DNA from: an uncultured bacterium
Lineage (GTDB): Bacteria; Verrucomicrobiota; Lentisphaeria; Victivallales; UBA1829
NCBI GenBank assembly: GCA_902774245.1
Contig: CACYHQ010000003.1
Coordinates: forward strand, 124,001 to 188,000
Reading direction: 5' to 3'
Length of the DNA stretch: 64,000 nt
A program made the translations under genes and the position numbers. Positions 7,597 through 16,286 of the stretch are shown piece after piece (positions within the stretch are counted from its first letter, which is position 1; every line of letters begins with the position of its first letter). The notes beneath the pieces were generated by a model that was not told the origin of the DNA, made no database searches, and saw nothing but the letters and a program-made list of their open reading frames with translations.

Positions 7597-9252
7597 TTAC
7601 TTTTTGTAATCCTTATAGGTCTTGCCGTTGGCGTCTTCGGCGTTCGGGTCGGCTCCGGCCTTCAGCAGGGCGTCCATGACTTCCGTGTTGCCTGCCTCGG
7701 CGGCGTACATGAGCGCGGTCTTGTTCTTCGCGCCTTTGACGTTTGCGCTGGCTCCGACTTTGATGAGCGCCTGGATCACTTCCGGTGTCGTCTTCGCTTT
7801 TGAGGCGGCATAAAGCATGGGCGTGAGCTTGGAGGCCGGATGTTTTTCCTTCAGATCGAGCGGCGTCGACGCTTTCTTGCACAGCGCGATGAATTTGTCG
7901 AGATTTTTGTCGATCAGGTGGAAGACGAGCGGGACCTGATTGTTGACCTTGATCTGGTTCGGATTTCCGCCGAGCTTGAGGACGGCTTCGAAGGCGTGTT
8001 CGCGTTCGAAGCTGACCGAGGCGATCATCGCCTGCGCGAGCAGGGGCGCGGTCTTGACCACCTTGCGCGCCGCGGCCTCCTTGAAGATGCGTTCGACCTC
8101 GTCCGGGCGGTCCTGTCTGGCGGCGTCTTCGATGTTCTCGCAGACGGGGAGCTTCGCCCCGGCTTCCTTCAGCATCGCGGCGATCTCGCTCTGTTTCCCG
8201 ATCTGCGCGTAGACCAGCGGATTGCAGGTCGTCTCGTCGGCCTTGTTCACGTCGGCGCCGGAGTCCAGCACCAGGCGCACGGCGGCGGCGCGTTCGAGCA
8301 CGATCGCGCGGATCAGCGGCGTCTGCTTGAACTTGTTGTCGTCGCCGGGCAGGGGATCGTCGACGTCCTTCATCGCACCGAGGTGTCTCAGGATCTCGGA
8401 CGTGTTGCCGGTGAGGACGGCCTTGTCGAACGTGAGCGTGGGTTTTCCGGTATAAGGCGGCTTTTTCGCGTTCTTCGCGGCAGCGGCGGCATTCTTCGCG
8501 GCTTCGGCCTCGCGTTCGGCCCGGTACGCGTTCAGGAGCAGGACGGCTTCGTCCTCCTTGTGGGTGCGCATGTACTCCGCGAGGACCGGCGACTTGAACT
8601 CGACCTTTTTGTAGGAAAGCACGAGCTTCAGGTCGTCGATGCGGTCCTGTTCGCCCAGGATCACGACGGGCGGCTTGTCCTCGAATCCGGGCAGGTTGCA
8701 GTCCGCGCCGGAGTCGAGCAGGAGCTTGATGATCGCGCGGGCGTCGCGCCGCTGCGAACCGGAAAGGACCGGGAGGTGGCAGGCGTAGGCGAGCGGGGTG
8801 CAGGAGCCTTTGATCGGCTGTTTGTAGTCGATCTTCCGCGCGGCGCTCTTCTGGAATTTGCGGAACTGGTTGTCCGAAAGCTGGAAATTCACGATGCTGC
8901 CGTAGCGGATCAGCATGTCGCAGTGTTCGAGCTTGGCTTCGGAGATCGCATGGAAGATGAGCGGCGTCTCGTAGTAGTTGAGGTAATGGTCCAGGAGACG
9001 CGGCGTGTGGGCATAGTTGTTCAGGACGCGTTCCAGCAGCGACGGTGCGCCGCGCCGGACGGCGGCGAGCAATTCCCCGTATGCCTCCGCCTCGGAATCC
9101 ACCACGACGGGGAGCGTCCCGGCGGAGAAACCGCCGAGGGATGCGCCGTTGAGCGGTCTGCGGACCGCCTGGGCGTGCAGGACGCACGGCAGGACGGCGG
9201 ACGCTGCGCCGACGAGGGCGTTGAGGAGGCAAAGATGGAAACGTCTGGTCAT
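7597..9252 (-). CDS. Secreted ankyrin-repeat protein
   Basis: 551 residues from ATG 9252; the open frame extends further upstream, but the promoter at 9283-9311 and the signal peptide (TRRFHLCLLNALVGAASAVLPCVLHAQA) fix this start. Ankyrin repeats are visible in at least two blocks: PLAYACHLP...IIKLLLDSGADCN, then PLIRAIVLERAAAVRLVLDSGADVN, and near the C-terminus PMLYAASKAKTT...ALIKVGASANV and ALMYAAEAGNTEVMDALLKAGADPN. An Ala/Lys-rich linker (EAEAAKNAAAAAKNAKK) separates the halves. A periplasmic or surface protein-binding role is the most that can be said. The last codons form a GGATTAC/GTAATCC hairpin over the stop. Confidence 0.8.
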   Translation of the reverse strand: MTRRFHLCLLNALVGAASAVLPCVLHAQAVRRPLNGASLGGFSAGTLPVVVDSEAEAYGELLAAVRRGAPSLLERVLNNYAHTPRLLDHYLNYYETPLIFHAISEAKLEHCDMLIRYGSIVNFQLSDNQFRKFQKSAARKIDYKQPIKGSCTPLAYACHLPVLSGSQRRDARAIIKLLLDSGADCNLPGFEDKPPVVILGEQDRIDDLKLVLSYKKVEFKSPVLAEYMRTHKEDEAVLLLNAYRAEREAEAAKNAAAAAKNAKKPPYTGKPTLTFDKAVLTGNTSEILRHLGAMKDVDDPLPGDDNKFKQTPLIRAIVLERAAAVRLVLDSGADVNKADETTCNPLVYAQIGKQSEIAAMLKEAGAKLPVCENIEDAARQDRPDEVERIFKEAAARKVVKTAPLLAQAMIASVSFEREHAFEAVLKLGGNPNQIKVNNQVPLVFHLIDKNLDKFIALCKKASTPLDLKEKHPASKLTPMLYAASKAKTTPEVIQALIKVGASANVKGAKNKTALMYAAEAGNTEVMDALLKAGADPNAEDANGKTYKDYKK

Positions 9253-9282
9253 GGCGGATTCTCCGGAATAGAACAATACAAT

Positions 9283-9311
9283 AATATGGCGCGGAACCGG
9301 CGAAAAATCAA
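9283..9311 (-). promoter_or_regulatory. Promoter of the ankyrin gene
   Basis: TTGATT (9311-9306), 17 bases, CATATT (9288-9283) on the minus strand; predicted transcript start near 9276, 24 bases before ATG 9252. Confidence 0.6.
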
Positions 9312-9333
9312 GCGGAAAGGGAAAACTTCGAAT

Positions 9334-9363
9334 AAAAAAGCGAATGCGGATCGAAGATGTCGC
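9334..9363 (-). terminator. Possible terminator of the sugar-activation operon
   Basis: On the minus strand a short GCGA...TCGC pairing is followed by TTTTTT immediately after the last gene. The stem is only 4 bp, so support is weak. Confidence 0.35.
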
Positions 9364-9364
9364 T

Positions 9365-10444
9365 TCAACTCGCGAGTTTTTCGAGGGAACGGGCGAGGGC
9401 GATCTGAGTGCATGCACGGTCGAGGTTGTGGCCGGGGCGCGCCGTCTTGAAGTAGCGGTCGCCGTCGAGGTAGTCGGAAAGGAACCGTATGGCGAGTTCG
9501 AACGTGATGACGGCGCCCGCGATGGGCATGAGCTTGATCTCCTGTTCGGTGAGGTAGCCGTCGAATCCCGCCAGAAATCCCTCGGCGCAGGCGCCGTACA
9601 TGTCGCGGCGGGCTTCGAGGTCTTTGATCTTTCCGGCATCCTCGCGGGCCGGATTCGCCGCCACGCGCACGAGGTCGCCGAAATCGTACAGCGCCAGCCC
9701 CGGCATCACGGTGTCGAGGTCCACCACGCAGATCGCCTCGCCCGTGGCGGAATCGAGCATCACGTTGTTGATCTTCGTGTCGTTGTGCGTGATGCGTTCC
9801 GGGATCAGCCCGGCGGCGAACCCGTCCGTGATGAGCGGCGCGAGGTGCCGCATGGCGTTGAGCTCGGCGAGTTCCTGCGCGGCGGATGCGACGCGCCCGA
9901 GCCGGTCTTCGGCGGCGATGGTGTCCAGCGTGCGCAGACGCGCCGGGGTGTCGTGGAACGCCGGGATGGTCTCCTGGAGGCGGGGCGGCGGCAGGTCGGA
10001 GAGGTCGCGGGCGAACCGCGCGAACGCGAACGACGCGGTCCTCGCCTGGGCGGGCTCCCGCACGGCGTCAATCGTGCCCGCGCCCTCGATCATGCGATAG
10101 CAGCGCCAGCACGCGCCGTCTTCATCGAACCAACACGGTTTCGCGTCCTTCGTCGGGACCACGGTCAGCACGCGCCGTCCGGCGTCCGGCAGGATCGCGT
10201 ATTTTTCCCTCAGATGCCGTGTCACGCGCACGATGTTGTCCATCACGGCGAGCGGATTCGGGAAGACATGCGGATTGATGCGCTGCAGGACGAAACGCAC
10301 GTAAGCGTCGGACGCGGGCTTCTCGACCGTCAGCGCGAAGGTGTCGTTGATATGCCCGCTGCCGAACGCTGCCGCGGAAATGGCGCGTCCGCCGAGCTCG
10401 AAATGAGCGGCGGATTCCATCGCGGCGCGTTCGGAAACGGGCAT
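9365..10444 (-). CDS. NahK-like anomeric sugar kinase (APH fold)
   Basis: 359 residues of the aminoglycoside-phosphotransferase fold. The N-terminal FGSGHINDTF resembles the glycine-rich segment of N-acetylhexosamine 1-kinases; the catalytic loop is ITHNDTKINNVML (H-x-D-x4-N) and the metal-binding motif VDLDTVMPG. NahK-type enzymes phosphorylate C1 of GlcNAc or GalNAc. It ends an operon after a nucleotidyltransferase (25-base gap) and a ROK protein, so the likely route is free sugar to sugar-1-phosphate to NDP-sugar. Substrate is inferred from family and neighbours; other C1 kinases or a choline-kinase-like role are alternatives. Confidence 0.7.
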   Translation of the reverse strand: MPVSERAAMESAAHFELGGRAISAAAFGSGHINDTFALTVEKPASDAYVRFVLQRINPHVFPNPLAVMDNIVRVTRHLREKYAILPDAGRRVLTVVPTKDAKPCWFDEDGACWRCYRMIEGAGTIDAVREPAQARTASFAFARFARDLSDLPPPRLQETIPAFHDTPARLRTLDTIAAEDRLGRVASAAQELAELNAMRHLAPLITDGFAAGLIPERITHNDTKINNVMLDSATGEAICVVDLDTVMPGLALYDFGDLVRVAANPAREDAGKIKDLEARRDMYGACAEGFLAGFDGYLTEQEIKLMPIAGAVITFELAIRFLSDYLDGDRYFKTARPGHNLDRACTQIALARSLEKLAS

Positions 10445-10469
10445 GAGGTTGTCTCCGTTGGTTTTGAGC

Positions 10470-11378
10470 TCAGGCGAGCAGTGGCGAGGGGTATACGCCG
10501 GATTCGACCAGCGCGGCGATCCCGGCCTGCACGCGCGGCTTGTCCTCGCGGTAGGTCACGCCGAGCCAGGAATCCTGACTTTCGAGGATGCCGACGGACG
10601 CCTGTCCCGCGCCGATCATGGAGGCCACGGCGGCGGGGAGGTAGAACTCGGATTTGAGCTCATTGCCGTGCTCGCGCAGGAAGTCTTCGAAGAGCCCGCG
10701 GAGACCGTCGAACAGCGACGGCATGAAGCCCCAGAAGTTCATGGAAACGATCTCGCCGCCCGTGAACGTGAGCTTCGCGCCGTTTTCGTCGACCGCGACC
10801 GCGCCATCGGCCCCGTCCGGTTCGATCTTCGTGCGTTCGGTGACTTCCTTCAGCGTGCCGTCAGGATTGGCCGTGCAGACGCCGCGCGAGACGGAGCCGA
10901 ACTTGGAGAGCGTGTTGCGGAGCGGGTACCCGACCATGAAATGGCGGTTTTGGTCGGCGTTTTCCGCCAGCGCCCTGCCGAGCTGCACGAATCCGCTGCG
11001 CCCGTAGAAATCGTCCGCGTTGATCGCGGCGAAGGGCCCAGCGATTTTGCTTTCGGCGCAGAGCACGGCGTGGCCTGTCCCCCACGGTTTCTGGCGGCCT
11101 TCCGGGACGCCGTGTCCTGCGGGCAGGGCGTTCAGCTCCTGGAACGCGTATTCCACGGCGACGCGCTTTTCCCACTTCGCGCCGACGGCTTCGCGGAACG
11201 CCTGTTCGATGTCGCGCCGGATCACGAACACGACCTTGTTGAATCCGCCCTGCATGGCGTCGTGGATGGAATAGTCGAGGATGATCTCGCCGTCCGGACC
11301 GACCGGGTCGATCTGCTTGAGTCCGCCGTAACGGCTTCCCATTCCGGCTGCGAGCACCATCAGTGTCATTTCTTTCAT
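10470..11378 (-). CDS. Sugar-phosphate nucleotidyltransferase
   Basis: 302 residues. The N-terminus MTLMVLAAGMGSRYGGLKQ is the nucleotide-binding signature of sugar-1-phosphate nucleotidylyltransferases; AINADDFYG carries the metal-binding aspartates and KPWGTGHAVL is the uridine-type loop. It probably joins a hexose or HexNAc 1-phosphate to NTP, giving NDP-sugar and pyrophosphate. Coupling to the NahK-like kinase downstream gives a complete activation step. The C-terminal part (WLGVTYREDKPRVQAGIAALVESGVYP) is typical of a stand-alone subfamily found with phosphotransferases. GGAGAACA lies just ahead of ATG 11378. Confidence 0.8.
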   Translation of the reverse strand: MKEMTLMVLAAGMGSRYGGLKQIDPVGPDGEIILDYSIHDAMQGGFNKVVFVIRRDIEQAFREAVGAKWEKRVAVEYAFQELNALPAGHGVPEGRQKPWGTGHAVLCAESKIAGPFAAINADDFYGRSGFVQLGRALAENADQNRHFMVGYPLRNTLSKFGSVSRGVCTANPDGTLKEVTERTKIEPDGADGAVAVDENGAKLTFTGGEIVSMNFWGFMPSLFDGLRGLFEDFLREHGNELKSEFYLPAAVASMIGAGQASVGILESQDSWLGVTYREDKPRVQAGIAALVESGVYPSPLLA

Positions 11379-11418
11379 GTTCTGTTCTCCTGTGTATGTG
11401 AGGTTGAGTATTGCTGAG

Positions 11419-12834
11419 TCAAGTTCGGATTTCCGGGAGCGTGGCCGCCGCGACGGCCTGACCGTGCCGCCGCATGGAGTCGTCCGGCACGGCCACGGTA
11501 ATTTTGAGCTCGGGGAAGACGTCGGCGAGGACGCGGTTCGCCTCCTCGCTGATGATGTCGCCGCCGATGCCGCTGGTCACGCGGCCCATGATGACGGCGG
11601 TCTCGATGACCGGGTAGAACTCGCAGAAGCCCGCGACCGTGTACCCGAATGCCGTCCCGATGCTGCGGAAGACGTTCAGCGCGCGTTCGTCGCCTTCCTT
11701 CGCGTACGCCTGGATCCCCAGAAGCACCTGCGGAAGCGGCACGTCCGGGGAGAAGGCAAGCCCGGTCGCTTCTGCCAGACGCGCCGCGCCCTGCTGGGAA
11801 AAATAGTTCACGCCGCATCCACGGTCGCCGCTCCATTCGTCGCGCGGCGCCGAGTCGGAATCGTCGACCGGCACGAACGCGAGCTCGTTGAGGCGGCCCG
11901 TGATGCATCCCGCGCCGTTCACATATCCGCCCGCCATGCTGCTGCCGAACGACACCCCGAGAATGCCGTTGCGCTTGAGCTGGATCGAGGCGGCGAGCGC
12001 GGCGGCCTCCCCGTCGTTCACGACCGTGAACGGCACGCCGTGCCAGTCCTCGCGGGCGAACTCGAAAACGGGCGCGGCCTCCTGTTCGAACCGTTCCGGC
12101 GGGACGCTGCGGAAAAGCGATGCCATCCGCACGCGGTTGTTGATGTACACGCCTGCGGCGCTTCCGCCGATCGCGTCGACGCGCGGCAGATGGGCGGCGG
12201 CCCGGCGGATGGAGTCGTTGATGCCTTCGCGGTGCCAGGCGGGATCGGCCTGTTTGGAGGGATCCCATACGACCTCCTCGGAGAAAACGACCTCGCCGTC
12301 CTGCACTGCGGCGCATTTGCGGTCGCTCGCGCCGAGGTCGAATCCGATGCGGCAGCCCTCGAAATGGCGTCCGAGGCCGTTCTGAGGTTCATTTGCAGTC
12401 GGGGCATCTTCGTACGGCACGGATTCCACGGAGAGCGGAGTTTCATAGATCTTCGTCATGCTTGCGTAATCGAACGCTCGTTCGCCGTCCGGGGCGTAGA
12501 TCTTCGCGAGCGCCGCCGCGATCTCATCCGATCCTGCGACGATGATCCGGCTGCCGCCGCCGATCCACAGCAGGCTTTTCACGAGGCGTTCCGCATGCCG
12601 CACGTTCGCCGCAGACTCCGCCGTATCGGGTTTGCCGTACACGACGGTCTCCACGGTCAGGACCTGCCCGGAGGACGTCGCGACCGCGAGCTTCAGCGGC
12701 GTTGCGCGTCCCGACTTCCCGACCGTGGCGCGGAAGAGAGCGTGTTCCAGCACGGCCGGCCGGAATTCGTGTTCGAGACACGGCATCGGGTATCCGTATT
12801 TTCCGCCCATGTGCAGCGATGAATAGTGTCCCAT
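11419..12834 (-). CDS. ROK-family sugar kinase-like protein with N-terminal extension
   Basis: 471 residues. The ASKHA fold starts only at about residue 140 (CRIGFDLGASDRKCAAV, phosphate-1 motif) and continues with GGSAAGVYINN and a second phosphate loop GILGVSFGSSMAGGYV. The cysteine-rich ROK zinc motif (CxCGxxGCxE) is not present; CITG and RGCGVNYFS occupy that region. The first 140 residues do not match a helix-turn-helix repressor. First gene of the sugar-activation operon behind a TTGAAA-17-TATTGT promoter. It could be a sugar kinase or a non-catalytic sensor of the family. Confidence 0.65.
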   Translation of the reverse strand: MGHYSSLHMGGKYGYPMPCLEHEFRPAVLEHALFRATVGKSGRATPLKLAVATSSGQVLTVETVVYGKPDTAESAANVRHAERLVKSLLWIGGGSRIIVAGSDEIAAALAKIYAPDGERAFDYASMTKIYETPLSVESVPYEDAPTANEPQNGLGRHFEGCRIGFDLGASDRKCAAVQDGEVVFSEEVVWDPSKQADPAWHREGINDSIRRAAAHLPRVDAIGGSAAGVYINNRVRMASLFRSVPPERFEQEAAPVFEFAREDWHGVPFTVVNDGEAAALAASIQLKRNGILGVSFGSSMAGGYVNGAGCITGRLNELAFVPVDDSDSAPRDEWSGDRGCGVNYFSQQGAARLAEATGLAFSPDVPLPQVLLGIQAYAKEGDERALNVFRSIGTAFGYTVAGFCEFYPVIETAVIMGRVTSGIGGDIISEEANRVLADVFPELKITVAVPDDSMRRHGQAVAAATLPEIRT

Positions 12835-12912
12835 GATGACCTCATTCTAAAACAATCCGCGGACGCCGGATCGAAGCGAATCCGTTCCGCATTCGTGACA
12901 TTGATAAAAAAT

Positions 12913-12941
12913 ACAATACACGCGCGCCCTGATTTTTTCAA
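12913..12941 (-). promoter_or_regulatory. Promoter of the sugar-activation operon
   Basis: TTGAAA (12941-12936), 17 bases, TATTGT (12918-12913). It lies back to back with the plus-strand promoter at 12950, the two -35 boxes 8 bases apart, so one regulator could control both. Confidence 0.6.
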
Positions 12942-12949
12942 GCATCATT

Positions 12950-12978
12950 TTGATTTTATCCGGGGACGATGCTATATT
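12950..12978 (+). promoter_or_regulatory. Promoter of the ThuA-like/DUF362 pair
   Basis: TTGATT (12950-12955), 17 bases, TATATT (12973-12978). Confidence 0.6.
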
Positions 12979-13030
12979 ATTGAGCTGTACAAATCCTGAA
13001 TCCGCCATCCGCCTAACCCAAGGAGGCCCT

Positions 13031-13693
13031 ATGAACTACTTTTTCGCCGACGACCATTACGATGTGAATCCCGGCAGACACATTTTCGAGCTTCTGCCGG
13101 AGGATTTCCGCAGGAAAACGGTGTTCACGGAAAACGAGTGGTCTCTGCTCGAATCCGGCGACTGGGTGAAGGACTGCAGGCTGCTTGTGCTCCACATGAT
13201 CGCGGGCACCTGCGGCCAGCCGATGCCCGGGGCCGGCGCGGAGAAAGCCGTCCGCGCGTACTGCGAACGAGGCGGCGATCTGCTGCTGCTTCACGGGTCC
13301 AGCGCGGCGTTCTGGGGCTGGGACTGGTGGCGCGGCATGGTCGGGCTCCGCTGGGTTCGCCCCGAGGACCCGGACGGGATCGCGCCGTCCACGCATCCGG
13401 TCGTCCCCTGTACAGTCGAGCTCGCCAAGGTGCGCCATCCGCTCGCATCGCGTCTCCGCCGCGTCGAACTCCCGACCGATGAAGTATACATCGATCTCGA
13501 GCAGGTCTCCCCGGTCACGGTCCTGATGGAGACGACCATAAACGGCCGCACGTATCCGCAGGCGTATCTGGCGACTACGCCGTGGGGCGGCCGCATCGCC
13601 GCGTTCATCCCCGGCCACAAGCCCGAATGCACGCGGAATCCCGACCTTATCGCGGATGTCACAGAGCTGATCCAATGGCTGACGCGCAAGTGA
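13031..13693 (+). CDS. ThuA-like glutamine amidotransferase-fold protein
   Basis: 220 residues from ATG 13031, set by a perfect AAGGAGG 6 bases upstream; the open frame reaches further back but past the promoter. The middle GGDLLLLHGSSAAFWGWDWWRGMVG and the later HP...EVYIDLEQ...TPWGGRIAAFIPGH follow the ThuA pattern seen in proteins tied to sugar metabolism. No signal peptide. The last 19 bases overlap the next gene, implying coupled translation with a ferredoxin-type protein, an unusual partner. Family call moderate; reaction unknown. Confidence 0.6.
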   Translation: MNYFFADDHYDVNPGRHIFELLPEDFRRKTVFTENEWSLLESGDWVKDCRLLVLHMIAGTCGQPMPGAGAEKAVRAYCERGGDLLLLHGSSAAFWGWDWWRGMVGLRWVRPEDPDGIAPSTHPVVPCTVELAKVRHPLASRLRRVELPTDEVYIDLEQVSPVTVLMETTINGRTYPQAYLATTPWGGRIAAFIPGHKPECTRNPDLIADVTELIQWLTRK

Positions 13694-14886
13694 AGCCCGA
13701 ACAGAAAAAGATCCGTCTGGCGTTCGCCCCCTGCGCCGGTTATTCGCCGCAGAACCTGCGTCCTGCGCTCGAACACGTCCTGCAGCCTCAGATCGAGGCG
13801 GCAGGCGGCGTCTCAGGCAAATCCGTGATGCTGAAACCCAACCTGCTCGCCTGGCGCAGGGAAAACGACCCGCAGGCCGTGAACCCGCGGTTTATCGTCG
13901 AGACGGCGAAAGTCTTCCTGGACGCCGGGGCGTCGCGTGTCGCCATCCTGGAGAATCCCGCCGTGCAGACCACGCCGCAGATCCTCCGTGCCATGGGGAT
14001 CGCCGACGAGCTGAAATCGCTCGGCGTCGCATCCGCAAATTTCAAGAACTATATCAAACAACCCACGCTTGACGCCGTTTTCTTCCGCAATCTCGAGATA
14101 GCCGACGAGTTCCGCGAATACGATTTCGTCGCCGATCTCGCCAAAGCCAAGACGCACGGTATGATGACCCTGACCTTCTGCGTCAAGAACCTCTTCGGGC
14201 TCGTCAACGGCGGCGACCGCCTTGCCTGGCACCTTGCCGTCGGACGCGATTATGACCAATTCGCAGACATGCTCCTCGACCTCTACCTTGTCGTCCGTCC
14301 GGCCTTCAATCTGCTTGACGCCGTGACCTGCATGGAGGGCAACGGTCCCGGCGCGGGGACTCCGGCGGACCGGCATTTCATCGCGGGCGGCACGGATGCC
14401 CTGGCGCTCGACGCGGTCGCGGCCCGGGTCCTCGGCGTCGATCCCGACACGCTGCACATCATCAAACGCGCGAAGGCGCGCGGACTCTTTCCCGCGCCGG
14501 AAACCATCGACAATCCTGACCCGCTTCCTGTCTGCGCCCCGCTGGCGCTCCCGGACCGTCCCGTCATGGACATGGCGCAGATGCATCTCGGGGTCGGCAT
14601 CCCGAAATGGATGCAGAAACCGCTATACAGGCTGATGGTCGTGAATCCGGTCCTTGACCCGGCGAAATGCGTCGGCTGCGGCGTCTGCGTGAAGATGTGC
14701 CCGCCGAAATCCCTGAAGCTTTCCGGCGGCAAACCCGCCTTCGATCTTCCGCACTGCATCCGGTGTTTCTGCTGTCAGGAACACTGCCCGAAAGGCGCGA
14801 TCGAGCCGCGGATGACGCGGATGATGCGGTTCGTGAAAGCTGTCGACCGGCTGTTCCGCGGACACAGTTCGGCGGAAAGCAAATAA
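13675..14886 (+). CDS. DUF362 protein with two [4Fe-4S] motifs
   Basis: 403 residues from ATG 13675, inside the end of the ThuA-like gene. The DUF362 part (KSVMLKPNLLAW, ILENPAVQTTP, KAKTHGMMTLTFCVKNLFG) fills residues 10-310. The tail carries two ferredoxin clusters: CVGCGVCVKMC from Cys332 and CIRCFCCQEHC from Cys361. DUF362 proteins are thought to act in electron transfer, but the reaction is unknown. No export signal, so probably cytoplasmic. No clear terminator follows, only an A8-GTGCG-T8 palindrome at 14939-14959. Confidence 0.8.
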   Translation: MADAQVKPEQKKIRLAFAPCAGYSPQNLRPALEHVLQPQIEAAGGVSGKSVMLKPNLLAWRRENDPQAVNPRFIVETAKVFLDAGASRVAILENPAVQTTPQILRAMGIADELKSLGVASANFKNYIKQPTLDAVFFRNLEIADEFREYDFVADLAKAKTHGMMTLTFCVKNLFGLVNGGDRLAWHLAVGRDYDQFADMLLDLYLVVRPAFNLLDAVTCMEGNGPGAGTPADRHFIAGGTDALALDAVAARVLGVDPDTLHIIKRAKARGLFPAPETIDNPDPLPVCAPLALPDRPVMDMAQMHLGVGIPKWMQKPLYRLMVVNPVLDPAKCVGCGVCVKMCPPKSLKLSGGKPAFDLPHCIRCFCCQEHCPKGAIEPRMTRMMRFVKAVDRLFRGHSSAESK

Positions 14887-14969
14887 ACGATGAATCTGAC
14901 ATTTTCCATATTTTCCCATCCCGGACTGAAAAAAAACGAAAAAAAAGTGCGTTTTTTTTGGAAACGGAC

Positions 14970-14998
14970 TGGAAAATCATGGAATGAGAATGTATAGT
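14970..14998 (+). promoter_or_regulatory. Promoter of the ribosomal protein-secY operon
   Basis: TGGAAA, 17 bases, TATAGT (14993-14998), with an A8/T8 palindrome (14939-14959) 10 bases upstream of the -35 that may work like an UP element. Confidence 0.6.
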
Positions 14999-15004
14999 AT
15001 TAAC

Positions 15005-15236
15005 TCTGTTTGCCGCGGAAAAGGCGGCGGCAGCCCAATTTGCTGTTCTAAGCTATCTTTGCCCGGGGACACTCAGCCAAGCTGAAAATGCCCGGTATCA
15101 GACGCGGCGGACGGCAGCTCCATTGGAAACCCGTTCCGGGTCTTGCGGTGCATTGTGCCGCGGGGTCTGGGATGCTCAAATACATACAATTCGCTCTTTC
15201 TTCAACCCAAAACCATAACAACAAAGCGAGAACAAC
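15005..15236 (+). other. Structured leader (or small RNA) ahead of rplV
   Basis: About 230 bases separate the predicted transcript start from the rplV ATG, far longer than other leaders here. They hold several local pairings: CCGGG/CCCGG (15063-15067 with 15091-15095) enclosing CAGC-CAA-GCTG (15074-15084), CCCG-TTC-CGGG (15130-15140), and GCGG/CCGC (15145-15148 with 15158-15161). No SRP, tmRNA or RNase P signature was recognised. It may be an autoregulatory ribosomal-protein leader or an independent RNA. Confidence 0.45.
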
Positions 15237-15566
15237 ATGGAAGTTCGGGCAGTAACAAGGTATGTCCGCATTGCTCCGTCCAAGGGTATGGATTTCTCCC
15301 GGGTCATCCAGGGTAAATCCTACGCCGACGCGCTTGCGATCGCGGAAATTTCCCCGAGAAAAGCCGCCAAGCTGTTCGCCAAGACGCTCAAATGCGCCAG
15401 GGCGGCCGCAGTCGAAAGCGGAATGAACGAAGCGTCCCTGATGGTCAAAACCGCAGTCGCGGACCCCGGTCCGATGCTGAAGCGGTTCCGTCCGAAGGCA
15501 CGCGGCATGGCGGGCAGAATCCGCAAACGCATGAGCCACTTCACGGTGGTTCTTACCGACGACTGA
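15237..15566 (+). CDS. rplV: 50S ribosomal protein L22
   Basis: 109 residues. EVRAVTRYVRIAPSKGMDFSRVIQGKSYADALA and the exit-tunnel hairpin region GPMLKRFRPKARGMAGRIRKRMSHFTVVL are characteristic. It is the first gene of the operon; the usual partner rpsS (S19) and rplB, rplW, rplD, rplC and rpsJ are not upstream. Confidence 0.95.
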   Translation: MEVRAVTRYVRIAPSKGMDFSRVIQGKSYADALAIAEISPRKAAKLFAKTLKCARAAAVESGMNEASLMVKTAVADPGPMLKRFRPKARGMAGRIRKRMSHFTVVLTDD

Positions 15567-15584
15567 GATTGAAAGGAAATCACA

Positions 15585-16286
15585 GTGGGACAAAAAATTA
15601 ATCCGATCGGGCTCAGACTTGCCCTGAACAAGAATTGGTGCTCCCGTTGGTTCGCCCGCAAGGACAACTTCGGAACGTGGCTCCACGAAGACCGCAAGGT
15701 CCGCACCTACATCAAGAAGAACTACAATCAGGCTGCGATCTCCAACATCCTGATCGAACGCTATTTCAACCGCGTTCGCACCACCATCTTCGCCGCTCGT
15801 CCGGGCGTGCTCCTGGGCAAGAAGGGCGGCAAGGACGCCGAGATCGACAGGCTGCGCGACGAAGTGAGCAAGCTCCTCGACAAGGGGCAGGAGCTCATCG
15901 TCGACGTCATCGAGGTCAAGCAGCCCGAGACCAACGCTCAGCTGGTCGCCGAAAACGTTGCCGCCCAGCTCGAACGCCGCATCGGTTTCCGCCGTGCCAT
16001 GAAGAAGGCCATCCAGACCGCCATGGAACTCGGCGCCGAGGGCGTCAAAATCCAGTGCTCCGGCCGACTCGGCGCCGCGGAACTGGCCCGCACCGAAACC
16101 TACAAGGAAGGGCGCACGCCGCTTCAGACCCTGAAGGCTTTCATCGATTACGGATTCACCGAGGCCAACACGACCGCAGGCAAAATCGGCGTGAAGGTTT
16201 GGATCTGCCACAAGGAACTCACGGAGGAAATGCAAAATGCCGTTAATGCCAAAAAGAGTAAAGCACAGAAAGGTGCAGCGCGGTAA
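15585..16286 (+). CDS. rpsC: 30S ribosomal protein S3
   Basis: 233 residues, beginning [21 protein letters not shown] start at 15585 with AAAGGAAA upstream. The KH-type RNA-binding segment ([19 protein letters not shown]) and the C-terminal half ([24 protein letters not shown]) are intact. Its last 50 bases overlap rplP. Confidence 0.95.
   Translation: MGQKINPIGLRLALNKNWCSRWFARKDNFGTWLHEDRKVRTYIKKNYNQAAISNILIERYFNRVRTTIFAARPGVLLGKKGGKDAEIDRLRDEVSKLLDKGQELIVDVIEVKQPETNAQLVAENVAAQLERRIGFRRAMKKAIQTAMELGAEGVKIQCSGRLGAAELARTETYKEGRTPLQTLKAFIDYGFTEANTTAGKIGVKVWICHKELTEEMQNAVNAKKSKAQKGAAR

Noticed and set aside
15005-15236. Known housekeeping RNA (SRP RNA, tmRNA, RNase P or 6S)
   Set aside because: None of the characteristic conserved blocks could be found in the leader.
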